DNA from: Atrina japonica
Taxonomy: Eukaryota > Mollusca > Bivalvia > Pterioida > Pinnidae
DNA length: 64,000 nucleotides
Reading direction: 5' to 3'
NCBI GenBank assembly: GCA_030159075.1
Contig: BROG01000256.1
Span: forward strand, 1-64,000
Numbering within the stretch: position 1 is the stretch's first letter; every line of letters begins with the position of its first letter. Under the pieces are notes generated by a model, which did not search any database, had not been told where the DNA came from, and saw only the letters and a program-made list of their open reading frames with translations. The position numbers were made by a program, and so were the translations under genes. Shown here in pieces: positions 23,758 to 35,482 of this stretch.

Positions 23758-25074
23758 AACGGCATTGGATACTTGTATACGTCTATAAAATGGCAAAAAA
23801 TGAGGGTGTGCATGTTAAATATTTTGCGTTTCTCTGATAACATGCATTACTGTAGTTCTTATATCTTTGTACCAAAATGTATCCTGTCACTCTGCTGTGA
23901 TTTATTTTAGACTCGTTATGTTTGTAAAAAAGTGATAATTTATATTGATAGAACTATACGCAACGAATCAAACAAAACACATTCAAACCTATTAACATTA
24001 AAACTGAAAATACCTTATCGGTAACCTAAATTCCCACGTACAAAATCTGTGTCCCAGAGTTAATTACATTAACAAGTGTTAATGCCATGAAAGCGCTGCA
24101 TTTCAAATATTAAAAAGGGACCCAGTTCGAAGAAGTTTTGAGTGCTATAAGAGTATACACCAGACGACGGACACCAATGGATTTATCAGACAATAAAATT
24201 TGTCCCTAAACTTTATAAAATGGTTGTTTCGTGCAGTCTTACAAAAACAATGATACATAAAATTCTTATTCTCTGACTTACACCTTTACCCTACTAATCT
24301 CATACCTTATTGTGCATTTCAGTTCAGAAAATATGATATCAATTTTTTTTGTTCTGAAGATGGTATGTCAAAATTGATATCATACGTATCTGAAGTTATG
24401 TCATATCATTGTAAAAAGAGGTCAACAGAACGTGTTCGGGTGGTTTTAGTAAATTCAGAATGTACTCTTATTTGATAATTGATCTATATCAGCATGAATA
24501 TAAACTAACAGATGATGAGCACAAAAATTGCTGAGTAATATGGAAGATATTCTCAGTGTGTAACATTTCATAATTTTCAAACGGAACCAGGTGCATATTG
24601 GTATACAATTAAGGAAGGAAATTATTTGATACCTTATTCTTGCAGTACATTTGAAATGAATATATTCAATTATCCGATTCATTCAGTTCATTCCATATAA
24701 GTATTTTATATTCATAGTCATTTTAAATGACCTATTACTGACTTCATTCCAGGTGTTGAATGTCAATTTCAAACAATCAAATGCATAAAGTACATATGCA
24801 ATGATATTTATATAAATTAACTGCATTTAAAGTGCACAAAACTTTAGAATAGTGTATCAACATGAGTCGACATATAAGCACTGTACCTGTTTATTGTAAT
24901 GGCGAATAATTATGTAACAAAAAAGAGTTGTGATGTATAGGTCAGTTCTTCAAACTGATGGTGTTTAAAATATTATTCTCATGTTGTGTCTATGTTTATT
25001 TACCTGCTCCATTTTAGTTGCTGAATCGTCTATCTGTGATTGTGACCTGGATTTATACGCACTTTGTCATGACA
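23758..25074. other. No gene; one 15-bp hairpin
   Basis: TATGATATCAATTTT at 24332-24346 and its complement at 24370-24384 could form a 15-bp stem with a 23-nt loop. Function unknown; it may be an old inverted repeat. Otherwise nothing. Confidence 0.4.
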
Positions 25075-25470
25075 TCAGGACCTGATCCCACCTCTGGAGT
25101 TTCAGAGGTCTGTGTTTGTCCAATGTTCACAAGATTTTTATGTTGTCTCGTAAACCTCCTGAACAATAATGCCTTCGTAACTGTGAAGTAGATTGAAAGT
25201 ACTCTGAATTATTTCATTTTAATTTATCTGGACTCACGGCGTGTGTAACCGATCGAGAGTGGTAGCATACTTCTTCGTGTCACCTGATCCCATCCATTGA
25301 TTTCCCAGATGTGTTTTGATGAAGATCTAACAGTGGTCTCGCGGGGGTGATTGGTTGGCAGGGGATGATAACTCGTCATGACACTTGAATTCACCTTTGG
25401 ACTTTCTATAGGTCTCCAATACTCAATGGTCACCATGTATATTGTGTCATGGACGCCAAGTTTTACGAAC
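25075..25470 (+). mobile_element. Three successive PLE-A 3' ends
   Basis: Three diverged PLE-A 3' blocks in the same orientation: 25075-25170 (CCTGATCCCACCTCTGGAGT, TTGTCCAATGTTCAC), 25230-25335 (CTCACGGCGTGTGTAACCGA, CACCTGATCCCATCC) and 25350-25470 (GGTTGGCAGGGGATGATAAC, GGTCTCCAATACTCAATGG). Partial tandem arrays like this are typical of Penelope-like insertions. Confidence 0.55.
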
Positions 25471-25594
25471 AATACCTCAATGCCTGTACTTTTCACATAC
25501 ATATTTTACTTTACTTTTTATTCCTGAAAGTCAAACAGATGAACTTACAAACACTAGTAAACAATGATTATAGCATTTGTTGACTTGATTAAAA

Positions 25595-25800
25595 AGTACT
25601 GATGGATATTCGAAACTTCAAGTTCACTAGAATACGACAGATTAGATATAACAATGGTCTTAACAGGAAAAACAATTGCGAATCCGAAACGGGATGGGAC
25701 CAGGTGTCCGGAATGAGTCAGCGTCAACTGTTTGCATGCCACATTCGTCTAAAAATTTCCATGGAAACCTCTCGAGTTCAGATAAATGGTCACAGACAGT
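25595..25800 (-). mobile_element. PLE-B 3'-end fragment
   Basis: Antisense PLE-B: ACAATTGCGAATCCGAAACG, GGATGGGACCAGGTGTCCGG, AGTCAGCGTCAACTG, GCATGCCACATTCGTC and TTTCCATGGAAACCTCTCGA. The open frame that runs across it is not a gene. Confidence 0.7.
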
Positions 25801-26185
25801 ATTTGCGTAACCCAAATATTGAATCCTGGAAGCAATCGGCACTGGCACTAAAACGTTTCGTACCCAGGACAAATACTACCCATCGAAAGACAATTCGAAT
25901 ACTGTGTATGCCTTGTTTTACATTGGGAACGATTTATTTCAGGTACGAAACTCCAGAAGTGCGCAGGTGAAATTCGTATGAACGCAATCTAACACGACCG
26001 TTGGTACAAGACATACATGTAATAGAAAACATTTGTTACAGTTATGTAGTGTGTACTATTACTCACAATTTTTAATATTTTCTTATCTATCTGAGGGTAA
26101 AATTTGTGTCCTTGTTTGACACATTAACAAAAATTATTTCTAGAGTTTTACCCCAGTGTATTTCCTTTCAATATCGTGGAGAGCC
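25801..26185. other. No gene or recognised repeat
   Basis: Nothing supported. Confidence 0.35.
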
Positions 26186-26442
26186 GTCGTGGTTCCGTGG
26201 TAGAGTGCTCGATTCGCAACCGAATGGTCGCGGGTTCGAGCCTTGGTGGATGGGGTTGGCTTTTCTTGTCCTTCGGATGAGACAGTGAAATCCAAGGCCC
26301 AGTGTCACAGTAGGTGCCGACTCGTTAAAGAACCCTCACTGCTCAATAGCATAGGCCAAAATTTGAAGCCCTTCACCAGCATTTGCTGACGTCTCCATAT
26401 GAGGTAAAGATTCTTGAGTGGGAAGTTAAACAACAATACAAC
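26186..26442 (+). mobile_element. SINE-1, full length
   Basis: tRNA-like head: GTGGTTCCGTGGTAGAGTGC resembles box A and CGCGGGTTCGAGCC resembles box B. The SINE-1 body follows: CTTCGGATGAGACAGTGAAA, AGTGTCACAGTAGGTGCCGA, CCCTCACTGCTCAATAG, AGCCCTTCACCAGCATTTGC, GACGTCTCCATATGAG and the tail GGAAGTTAAACAACAATACA. It is likely transcribable by Pol III in principle, but it is not a functional tRNA gene: there is no proper 3' acceptor half. Confidence 0.85.
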
Positions 26443-27692
26443 AGCAACTCTATATACCGTGTAGAAAATCGTTACGAAGATATATGATGTGTGGGCACTA
26501 TTGGTATATGTCATACTAGAGTAATAAACTTTTGTAACGTGAACTAAGCATTTTTCATAATTTAAACAATTTGACGTGGAAGAAGATACGTAAGTAACTA
26601 TTCATTTTTAAGCAGTAAAATATATATTGGAATTCGATCTGAATATAATTTTAACGGTAGGTAAACGCCGAAATATTTCAATTTAAAAGAAGAAAGGCTA
26701 TATATAATGGAGTGCATGCGTGTGTCTGATATGTTATGTACGCACGCGACTGTTGGTCGGTCTATTAACGCTGGTAGCAAATTTTATTTAAAATTGACAT
26801 TCTCAATTTTCAATATTTAATTGAGATTTTATCTCAAATTCTTTTTAGCCCTGTAAACATTCATTATCTCTGAATATGTCGTTAAGTTAGAATTATACCT
26901 TTGCCACGTGCTGGTGTCAGGGGGTTTATTTTAATGTCCTTCAGAATAAAACACATTCTTCATTTTTAAAAAGATGTAAGTATGTTCTCAATTTTCAAAT
27001 CAAATTAAGTGACTCTGAAAGACAGAAGTAATATCCAATTTATGGTCCCTTTTGTTTGGATGGAACTATTTATACCGCAGACCCTTGTATTTTAGAATAC
27101 CTAATTACAAATACAATGTGTTTTTCAGTGTTATCATATTACCAACGACAATTTGATCCACCATTCAGGAAATGCACCCCTGCTACTTCTTGCTGTGGTG
27201 AGTGTGTTCTGTTGTTATTCAGTTCATTGAAATTTCTAGCCAGGCAGCTGAAGAGTTCTAACAGTGTTCCGTATTAGGAGATAATGTTTATGGTGTTCGG
27301 AAGAGAGAAAAACAAGATTTGTCTCGGAAGGCGTGGCGCGTTAAAGATTCTTCACTTTATCTGCATCAGTCCGGAGAATTAATATAAGATATGTTATCCT
27401 TCAGCAATACGATCCTATACAAGTGATACACCCTTTGAATGGCATGAAATAATTTAAAAAGAAATAAATATAACATTGTTTGTGTTAAGTTATTAGTTAC
27501 AGCATTGTTTCGCTGTCCTTTCATGTATTTTTATATAAGAATACCCTTTGTTCAGATCCACTGAAAAATATGCCATATTGGGTGACTGCAATGCTTTAGA
27601 AAAATCCACTTAAATTTTTCCTTTTAGCGTGTCCAGATAACGTGATCCCGATTTATCCTTATTTACGTAAAAATCTTACTCTAGGGGGACTA
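26443..27692. other. No gene or recognised repeat
   Basis: One 70-bp block at 27130-27199 is bounded by an acceptor-like TGTTTTTCAG and a donor-like GTGAGTGT, but nothing supports it as an exon of a known gene. The rest is AT-rich. Confidence 0.35.
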
Positions 27693-28353
27693 TAGATAAT
27701 GTCTCATTTAAATTAATTCCATCTTCTTTTCGCATGATTTTCTCCAAAATTTAAAAAAAATGAAAAATGATGATTTTACTTAAAACTCGGACCAGATAAT
27801 TTCGATGTTGTATCTTGTACCAAACAATCAAAGACAGAAATATTTGTATATGCATCATCAGCTTACAGACTTAATATTTTTGGGAATAATTCATATCTAA
27901 AAGGTTTACGAAGAAGTCGAATTAAGTATTTTATTAATATCCTTATAAAGATAATACAACATATTTCTCAAATTATTTTTTTTCAAGATATCAAATATCT
28001 CAGATACCAAAGTATAAATCTTTAGGATGTCCAGGATATAAAATACAATGACAACCAATAAACACCTCCCCACCCCCCTGCCGACAAAACACTAGCCGCA
28101 AACCAAAACCCCACACCCCACCGACCCCACCCCCGACCCCGCCAAGCTCTACACCCTACCAATAGCCCCGACCGTGCCCGGCACAGACCAAACCAGGTAC
28201 CATCCCGACACCCGCACCCCTCCCAGCCTACCAACCCACCACACCCCGCACCACCCAAGCCAAGCCCACCCAAACACACCCTCCAGCCCCCCCACCCCCG
28301 ATTACACACGCCCATCTAGTAAAATGAACAAACACGGACCTCTGGAAACCAAG
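27693..28353. repeat. Local tandem duplication, first copy
   Basis: 27693-28050 matches 28362-28718 and 28316-28353 matches 28719-28757 with only a few differences. The 3' part is a PLE-A end (antisense: CTCAGATACCAAAGTATAAA, CAAACACGGACCTCTGGAAA). This copy differs by one 265-bp insert at 28051-28315. Offset of the duplication is 669 bp. Confidence 0.9.
28051..28315. other. Anomalous C/A-rich, strand-asymmetric insert
   Basis: 265 bp in which, by hand count, only about 17 bases are T and 26 are G; the rest is C and A in irregular order. It is not a tandem repeat. It breaks a PLE-A 3' end exactly between AATACAATG and CTAGTAAAATG, which are adjacent in the second copy (28718/28719). The frames it opens on both strands (proline/threonine-rich or glycine/tryptophan-rich) are composition artefacts. 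It could be an assembly error, an inserted low-complexity filler, or a real foreign segment. Confidence 0.85.
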
Positions 28354-28361
28354 AGCCACCC

Positions 28362-28765
28362 TAGATAATGTTTCATTTAAATTAATTCCATCTTCTTTTC
28401 GCATGATTTTCTCCAAAATTTAAAAAAAATGAAAAATTATGATTTTACTTAAAACTCGGACCAGATAATTTCGATGTTGTATCTTGTACCAAACAATCAA
28501 AGACAGAAATATTTGTATATGCATCATCAGCTTACAGACTTAATATTTTTGGGAATAATTCATATCTAAAAGGTTTACGAAGAAGTCGAATTAAGTATTT
28601 TATTAATATCCTTATAAAGATAATACTACATATTTCTCAAATTATTTTTTTTCAAGATATCAAATATCTCAGATACCAAAGTATAAATCTTTAGGATGTC
28701 CAGGATATAAATACAATGCTAGTAAAATGAACAAACACGGACCTCTGGAAACCAAGAGGTGGAAT
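28362..28765. repeat. Local tandem duplication, second copy
   Basis: Second copy without the C/A-rich insert, continuing into the PLE-A block GACCTCTGGAAACCAAGAGG TGG. Differences from the first copy are single bases, so the duplication is very recent or artefactual. Confidence 0.9.
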
Positions 28766-28989
28766 CAGGTGCCAAAACATTTCAATCAAGTATAAATAAG
28801 TTATCGGAAAGTTATCACGATCACTACAATAACCCACCCCCCCAAAATAATAGTATATTAAATTTTGTTGCATAAAAAGTACACGTGTATTTTAAAGTTT
28901 TAGCCAACAAAATTTTAGTTACATATATTTTCATTGTATGATACCATCTATCTTCTATTGAAGATCTATCTATTTCAAATTCAATAACA

Positions 28990-29165
28990 TGTAATGTAGT
29001 CTTATTGACGGAAACGATCGTCGTGTGAGCATCTGTTTTGATCCTTTTTTGTGACACACTATAACGTGTGTATTATGTTTACAATATATTATATGACAGA
29101 AACGATCGTCTTGAGCATTCGTCTTGGACACTTTTCTAAAACTCTAACTTTGGTATTGTTAATGA
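28990..29165 (+). mobile_element. Rz fragment with two hammerhead halves
   Basis: Hammerhead 3' halves lie at 29011-29030 (GAAAC GATC GTC, 5' neighbour AGTC/TTATT/GACG) and 29099-29116 (GAAAC GATC GTC TTGAGC). The cleavage positions are 88 nt apart, far less than the usual 320-345. CTGATGA is missing from both. It probably arose by internal deletion of a dimer. Confidence 0.6.
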
Positions 29166-30462
29166 TATCTAGAATATTTGTAGAAGGACAATGCTTAGAC
29201 TATTTTAAAAGTTTATGAATGGATGAAAATATTTCATCCTTTCTGAGCAGACGTCTACAAAAGTTATCTGTACTTCAATAAAACAACAGGTAGAGATGGC
29301 GTTATATTTTCCATGTACTCATACAGTTTACAATGTTACACGTACAAAAAGACTCACCAAAAACTAACAGTCAACATTGTCTGTAAAATCAGTATCGCGA
29401 TAAATATTCTAGGCGTAAGTGCTGCGATAAATGTCATAAAACAAATGAAGAACGACTTATTTCAATTAAGTGTGAACTACAATGACAAAGACATGTTGAT
29501 GATTAAAACGAATCATATGACATATCTATTTTAACATCTCTCTATCTGATGACCCATTGTCAACACTAGGTACCTAGGGACTATATTTCTTATCGCGAGG
29601 TGGTGATTGTCGGCAGGATAACAAGGATCTTCAAATTCTAGGCCCCGTGTTGACATAAACTTTTCTTTGTGGTAATACATGTCTTGTTTTGTTTCAAATT
29701 TTAGTTTAAACTGTACCGACGATTAAAATCATCCGGAACCTATACATATGTATTATCTTTGCGTTTAATGAGGACATTACCGACTCATTGCGGCCGTTGT
29801 AACAATTTATATGTAATTTTAATACACCTAAAGATTACATTATGAGTATACAAAGTACAACCTACTAAACATGCTATGTCATTCATAGAGTATAAATTGT
29901 TCTAGTCCGTACAATAATAGCAAGAATGTATGTATTTTACAAATTACGAGAGGGGGCACTTTAGGAATATTTGACATTGTTTTGATGTGTATATTTCAAA
30001 TTGCAAGCATAATTTTTAGATATTTTTATTATCTAAATGGATTTGCGAAATATGTTTTATTCGTATGCCAACTTTTAACTGCTTGAAACATTTTATATTT
30101 AAAGAACTCTGAATTTACTTCGAAGTCAATATCTTTCAAAGAAAATTTTGCATTTGAATATTATATTAATGAGTGTCAAACTACCAGAAAAAAGACTAGC
30201 GTATTCTAATGTCATCGGTTAATTGGATACAGATGCTAGGAAACAATATGTGATTTCTCCGTATGAGTAACAATAAATTCTTGATAATGAATTAGAGCAT
30301 CAATATCGAAGTCCATTGCAGGTCAGATCTCCTTTTGCATACGACATTACTTTTATAACGACTAATTAAATAAATAAATTCGTTATTTACCATAATAACT
30401 TGAATAATATAGTTTGGTCATTAAATATAGCGGAATAAAAAGATGCAAAAATCGATCAAATA
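29166..30462. other. No gene or recognised repeat
   Basis: AT-rich; the short frame at 29313-29534 lacks family resemblance. Confidence 0.4.
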
Positions 30463-30763
30463 CAGTGGAACTTCGCTATCACGACCACCTAACTGACTGA
30501 CTCAAAGTGGTCTGATTAGTGAGGTGTTAAAGTTGAACCTGGCTATTAACACCACGTAAGTGACTGACTCAAAGTGGTCTGATTAGTGGGGTGATACAGT
30601 GGAATCTCACAATTAATAACACCTAACTGTCCAACAATGTGGTCTGATTAGTGAGGTGGTTTCTTAAGTGAAGTTTTATACTTTTATACTATAGATATTT
30701 ATCAAGAGACTGAAAACTTGTGGGCTGAGATGTAAGGTTGGTCTCCTAGGCGAGGTTCAACTG
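30463..30763. mobile_element. TA-flanked MITE, middle form (about three units)
   Basis: Starts CAGTGGAACTTCGCTATCAC, ends GGCGAGGTTCAACTG, with TA outside both ends (30461-30462, 30764-30765). The interior repeats the block CTAACTGACTGACTCAAAGT GGTCTGATTAGTG about three times. Same family as 2076-2232 and 56107-57303, in the orientation opposite to the latter. Confidence 0.75.
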
Positions 30764-31060
30764 TATCTAGCTTTCTATATAACATTAGAGCATTATTTGT
30801 ACCGTACTGTTATCTTTTGCAATCTTATCAATATATATAAGTTATTTGAATACCGTGGTTGGAATAGATCAAATAGAGCATACATAATGATTTGATTAAG
30901 AATATCGTCTTTCATTCTGATGATTGGCAATAATGACTTGCAGAGAAATAAATGAACTATGTGGCCCATTCACAAATATTTTAAAATCAGCAAATATCTG
31001 TCTTTGGCATGCTTCAGTCTAAGCTTTCGGACTTTCAACTCAGCTGTCTTTTAATATATA

Positions 31061-31380
31061 ACAATCTCAGATACCAATAGTATCAGATACAATATCAGAT
31101 ATCCAGGATATAAATACAAGTCTGGATAAGACTGGACAAACACGGACCTCTGGAAATTAAGAGGTGGGATCGATTGCCATGGAGAAGTAAGCATCCCCTG
31201 TTGACCGGTCACACCCGCCGTGAGTCCACAGTCAAATCCAAATGAAATACGTGAGGAACGAATCCTCATCACAATTGGTACAGACGTCTCAACAACCGCT
31301 ATCGAACAGGCAAATCAACAGAATTATCACATACAAGATTATTATACCGACAGTAACATATGCGGAACCGGAAACCATCT
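31061..31380 (-). mobile_element. PLE-A 3' end with a short coding remnant
   Basis: Antisense order from the terminus: CTCAGATACCAATAGTAT, GGACAAACACGGACCTCTGG, TTGCCATGGAGAAGTAAGCA, CCTGTTGACCGGTCACACCC and CCGTGAGTCCACAGTCAAAT, then CAATTGGTACAGACGTCTC. The far part (31345-31370) encodes on the minus strand a trace of the FRKFYGRYN motif. The palm domain is not present. Confidence 0.75.
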
Positions 31381-31640
31381 CACATACTACATTGTCCAAT
31401 CCGAGGATCGAACCTGCGTCGCATTGGTGAGAAGTTTATACAGAGAGCTTTAGGTAATTACAATAGATAAGGCCCGTTTGACTGAAGTAAAACTGCTGTG
31501 ATAAACTGCAGTATGACTATCAGTTGTTTGTCCGGTTTTAAGTATCTTTACATGTTGAGCTTTGGTGTATTTGCACGTTTTGTCATACTTTATATCCTTG
31601 TCAACCATGCAGAACATTAATCTGTCATACAGTTCTTAAG

Positions 31641-31642
<2 letters not shown>

Positions 31643-31735
<93 letters not shown>
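31643..31735. repeat. (AT)n microsatellite
   Basis: About 46 AT units without interruption. Confidence 0.97.
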
Positions 31736-31738
<3 letters not shown>

Positions 31739-32094
31739 ATTCAATATTACAAGAGTGGTTCCTGGATGGAGAATTCGTGCATATCATATACAAATCCTCC
31801 AAAATTAATGGGGGTCTTTATTTTTTCTACAGCAAATGTAAGGTCAAAGGATTTTTACAAGGTGATATCAGTCACCGACTTTAGTTAGCAACTTACTGAC
31901 AATGGCTGATTGCTGAATAACTGCAATTTTCAATTAATCCATTTTCTTGAATATAGTAAATACTACAAACTATCTTTCATGGGACCATGAAGGAGAACTT
32001 CAATTCACTTCAATCTGATACGAGATATACCTCTTTTAAACTGCAAATTCAGGTTAAAAATTGTTTATCCTTGATTTGTTTAACTTTATTTATA
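31736..32094. other. No gene or recognised repeat
   Basis: Nothing supported. Confidence 0.35.
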
Positions 32095-32690
32095 ATATCG
32101 AAAAATAGAGCTCACAGGAGAATGTAACCTTTTGTTTTGAAAATCGATCTTTGCGAAATAAAATCCACACTAATTTTATCAATCATGTTTAAGTTCTTTT
32201 AGCTTCTGGAGATCATTATGTGATATTATACTAAAAACCTACACTTTTAATAAAACATATGAAGTATATTTCTTAATACCATTGAATGGTAAGTGTACTG
32301 AAGAATGTAACTTTTTTAAAAAATAGATCTTTGCAAAATACAATAAGTGTGATAAAATTCACACATATTTTATTAATTATGTTTAATTTCTTTAACCTTT
32401 TGGATTCCCTCATACTAGGAACCTACAATACAAAAAGCATAAAATATATGTAGTAGATTTCTAAATAAGAATGAATGGTGGGTTCACAGGAGAATGTAAC
32501 GTTTTCTTTTGAAAATGTATATTTGCAAATTAAAATTCAAACTAATTTTTATGAAATATGTTTAATTTCTTTTTTAATTAGCTTTTGGAGATCATTATGT
32601 GATATCATACTAAGAACCTTTAAGGTTAATCAAATATATGAAATAGATTTCTCAATAAGAATGGAATGGTAGGTTTCAAGTACATACTAA
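32095..32690. repeat. About 185-bp tandem repeat, three units
   Basis: AGAATGTAAC starts near 32119, 32302 and 32490. Each unit then carries ATATTTGCAAA-like sequence, ATGTTTAATTTCTTT, GGAGATCATTATGTGATAT, CATACTAAGAACCT and ATAAGAATGAATGGTR. Units are diverged (roughly 75-85 percent by eye), so this is an older array. Confidence 0.8.
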
Positions 32691-33290
32691 TTTGTGTGTG
32701 GTTCTAATTCGAATATTCTATGTAGATGTCGACTCCAATTTCACTATGTTTGTTAAAAGAATTTTTATTGAGCAGATCCATTCTATCGACACAATGGATG
32801 TCAAATCCGTTTATACGATTTGACAGTAACGATGACAAGTCATAAGTGATATGTTAGTTCCTTAAATACGTAAACATGAAGGGATGACACGATCCGTTTG
32901 AATATAAACTACAATTGTTGTGGTTAATTAAACAATTATTGTTTTAACCACAAAGTTTGTTGAAGATACATATACACCTGCTTGTTTACTAAAAAGCTTA
33001 AATACTAAATGCCGCAAATGTTTCAATTCTTTAAACAAAGTCTGGAGTTACACTAATATTATTTCAACAATTTTTATACCATGAATGAAATGTCGCACGG
33101 TGCACTTAATTATTGTTGATCTAACTTATAAACATAGGAGTACATGATTGGAATATATATAATTGTAATTTCAATTTTATAAATACCCCATTGCACGATA
33201 CAGGTTTGTATTTGTATTAGGCGATATTCGATTTTAGTTGCATTTAAAGCTTTGTAAAACGTATTATCCGGTGTCGGATTTTCAAAAATA

Positions 33291-33507
33291 AAAACTGTAT
33301 CAGCGACACATCTTGGCGAAAGTGTCTTATATCAACGAATCTGTCTTACAAGATGGCGATAGCGTCTTACAAGTCACTTAAGTCCGCTTTTGACAATGAA
33401 AAAACTGTATCACTGGAAAATGTTGGCGACAGTGTTTTGCAAGATGGCGAGTTTTATATATCACCTAAGTCCACTTTTGACAATGGGTTCGCGAAATTCA
33501 CAATTTT
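33291..33507. repeat. 110-bp tandem duplication
   Basis: AAAACTGTATCA at 33291 and 33401 begin two copies that share TTGGCGA.AGTGT, ACAAGATGGCGA and AAGTCCRCTTTTGACAATG. The open frame at 33353-33547 is a by-product of the repeat. Confidence 0.8.
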
Positions 33508-33574
33508 TATGACCTCATCTATTCAAAAATCGTATAGTATTTGCTAATTGATTTTAAAACATTGTCAAAACATT

Positions 33575-33880
33575 TATACACGACGCACACTTACTCAATA
33601 CGATGCACATTCACCAGACTCATACTCGCACGACGCAAATTCACTGTGCGCACACTAACACAACGTGCACTCATAGGATGCAAACAAACACGGTGTGTAC
33701 TTACGGGACACAGACTCGCACAACGCACATCAAACACGACACACACACTCTTGGACGACACACATTTACCAGACGAATTCTAACTTAACACCAGTCAACA
33801 GGACGTATACCCATGCTTGTATGACGCAATCTGATATGACACACACTCACAGAGCACATACTCGCACGATGATAGACGTC
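33575..33880. repeat. Degenerate ACGACGCACACTCAC-like minisatellite
   Basis: Many imperfect copies of a 15-30-bp theme (ACGACGCACA, ACTCGCACGACGC, ACACACACTC). The strand is C/A-rich and CpG-rich compared with its surroundings. The three overlapping histidine/threonine-rich frames here are artefacts of the repeat. Confidence 0.7.
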
Positions 33881-34310
33881 GACAAATGAGCGACTCAATC
33901 GGCCTACTTATGTGAAATACAATTTGGCAGTACCGTACATTTTATAGCCACTACTCTATGAACGTGCGCACTTGAATTAATTAATTTGTTTTTACACGAA
34001 AAGAGGTAGTTATCTTATGAAAATTTTCGGATAATACTGATTAAGTACATATTATTCATTTACTTCTCGGTTATGATTCAAGATGTACACGTGTCAAACA
34101 AATGAATTAATCAATAGATGTATAAGGTAATGTGAAATTCATTGAAATATTGAAAATATATAAAAGAAACCCTTTGCATGAATTAAGAAATTTTATTACA
34201 CCATTATCAAAGCGAATATTTTTATGTATGAAATTGAAAGTTCCTAAGTCCTATCCTGATTCTTAAAGCAACACGTGTAAAGAAATAGTTAATCGTTCTG
34301 AATTTTCCAG
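33881..34310. other. No gene or recognised repeat
   Basis: Nothing supported. Confidence 0.35.
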
Positions 34311-34432
<122 letters not shown>

Positions 34433-34904
34433 CACCTCAATTAAATACCTGTATAAACAATGATCAATGCCGATAATTCGCAGCAGACGGCTGGCCCGCC
34501 GGTGAAGACAATATACGCACAGCAGATATACCTACAGAAATATTTTAAACTCCTGTAAAAAGATAGCTTAACGATATCAAAGGAACCGAAATCCCCTGTT
34601 TACTCGTTTTCAATATTAGACAGATATAGACGTTATTACTTGGTGCTTAATAACTATTGTCAATAGAAAAGCGTGAGAAATACTGACCATGATTTTTAAC
34701 GACATATTTACTAAATTGTGACAAAATACAGATGCATTGTTCTGCTAAGGTACCATCGGATTAATCAAGGTAATATAATTGTTTGAACATGAACATGATT
34801 TTTCTGGTATCCATTGTATAAATCAGTTTAATGAATTTCAATATTTCCGTCGCACGTTTTGTAAATTCTGCAAAAAATAAAGTAATAATGAATGTCATCA
34901 ATGT
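34433..34904. other. No gene or recognised repeat
   Basis: Nothing supported. Confidence 0.35.
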
Positions 34905-35035
34905 TTAATGAAGAAGTACCATTAGACATCATAAACTCTAAATGCAACAGAATTCGATAAATGAGATATTAAAACTGTCTTAACAAGAAGAACAATTGCG
35001 TATTTCAAACGGAAAGGGGTCGAGTTTCTTATATT
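34905..35035 (-). mobile_element. PLE-B 3'-end fragment, diverged
   Basis: Antisense: ATGAAGAAGTACCATTAGAC, then TCTTAACAAGAAGAACAATT GCGTATTTCAAACGGAAAGG. Confidence 0.6.
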
Positions 35036-35482
35036 GAACGAGTCACTCGTATATTTGATCCTGATGAAATTATTTTCATGATTATTCTACAGGGACCATC
35101 AAACAATTACAACAATGCATTTTACATCTATCATCAATATTAACTTGGCGGTCAGTGTTTTGGCAAGTAATTGACTAATTTGAAATATAATATTTATCTC
35201 CCCTATAATTTTGGTCCTAAAAACCTTATATCTATACATAGAACATACCTGTCTATCATAGGGTACAATACTTATAGTACCTCACCACATTGAATTTTGA
35301 CGTTTTATACAATGGATACCTGAAATGAAATAATTCAAAAAAGAAAAAGAAAATATCAATTCGTCCTGGCTATTAGCCGTGTGGTGTTAATATATACTGC
35401 ACTTATTGTAAGGTAAAATGATAATGGGGAATACACTTGCTTTAAAAATCAGTTTATTAATTTTTTTCACCGGGTCGTATCG

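Noticed and set aside
24332..24384. 15-bp hairpin as a rho-independent terminator
   Set aside because: Eukaryotic, AT-rich stem, no adjacent gene; likely an old inverted repeat.
26186..26260. tRNA gene at the SINE-1 head (also heads at 53563, 58635, 60930)
   Set aside because: Box A and box B are present, but the cloverleaf is not completed and a SINE body follows.
27130..27199. 70-bp candidate exon with acceptor- and donor-like borders
   Set aside because: Splice-like sequences are frequent by chance; no coding similarity or neighbouring exon.
28022..28416. Glycine/tryptophan-rich and proline/threonine-rich open frames on both strands
   Set aside because: They exist only because the 265-bp insert lacks T and therefore stop codons on one strand; composition artefact.
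33353..33547. 64-residue open frame with repeated KSxFDN motifs
   Set aside because: It follows a 110-bp DNA duplication and runs out into unrelated sequence; no family.
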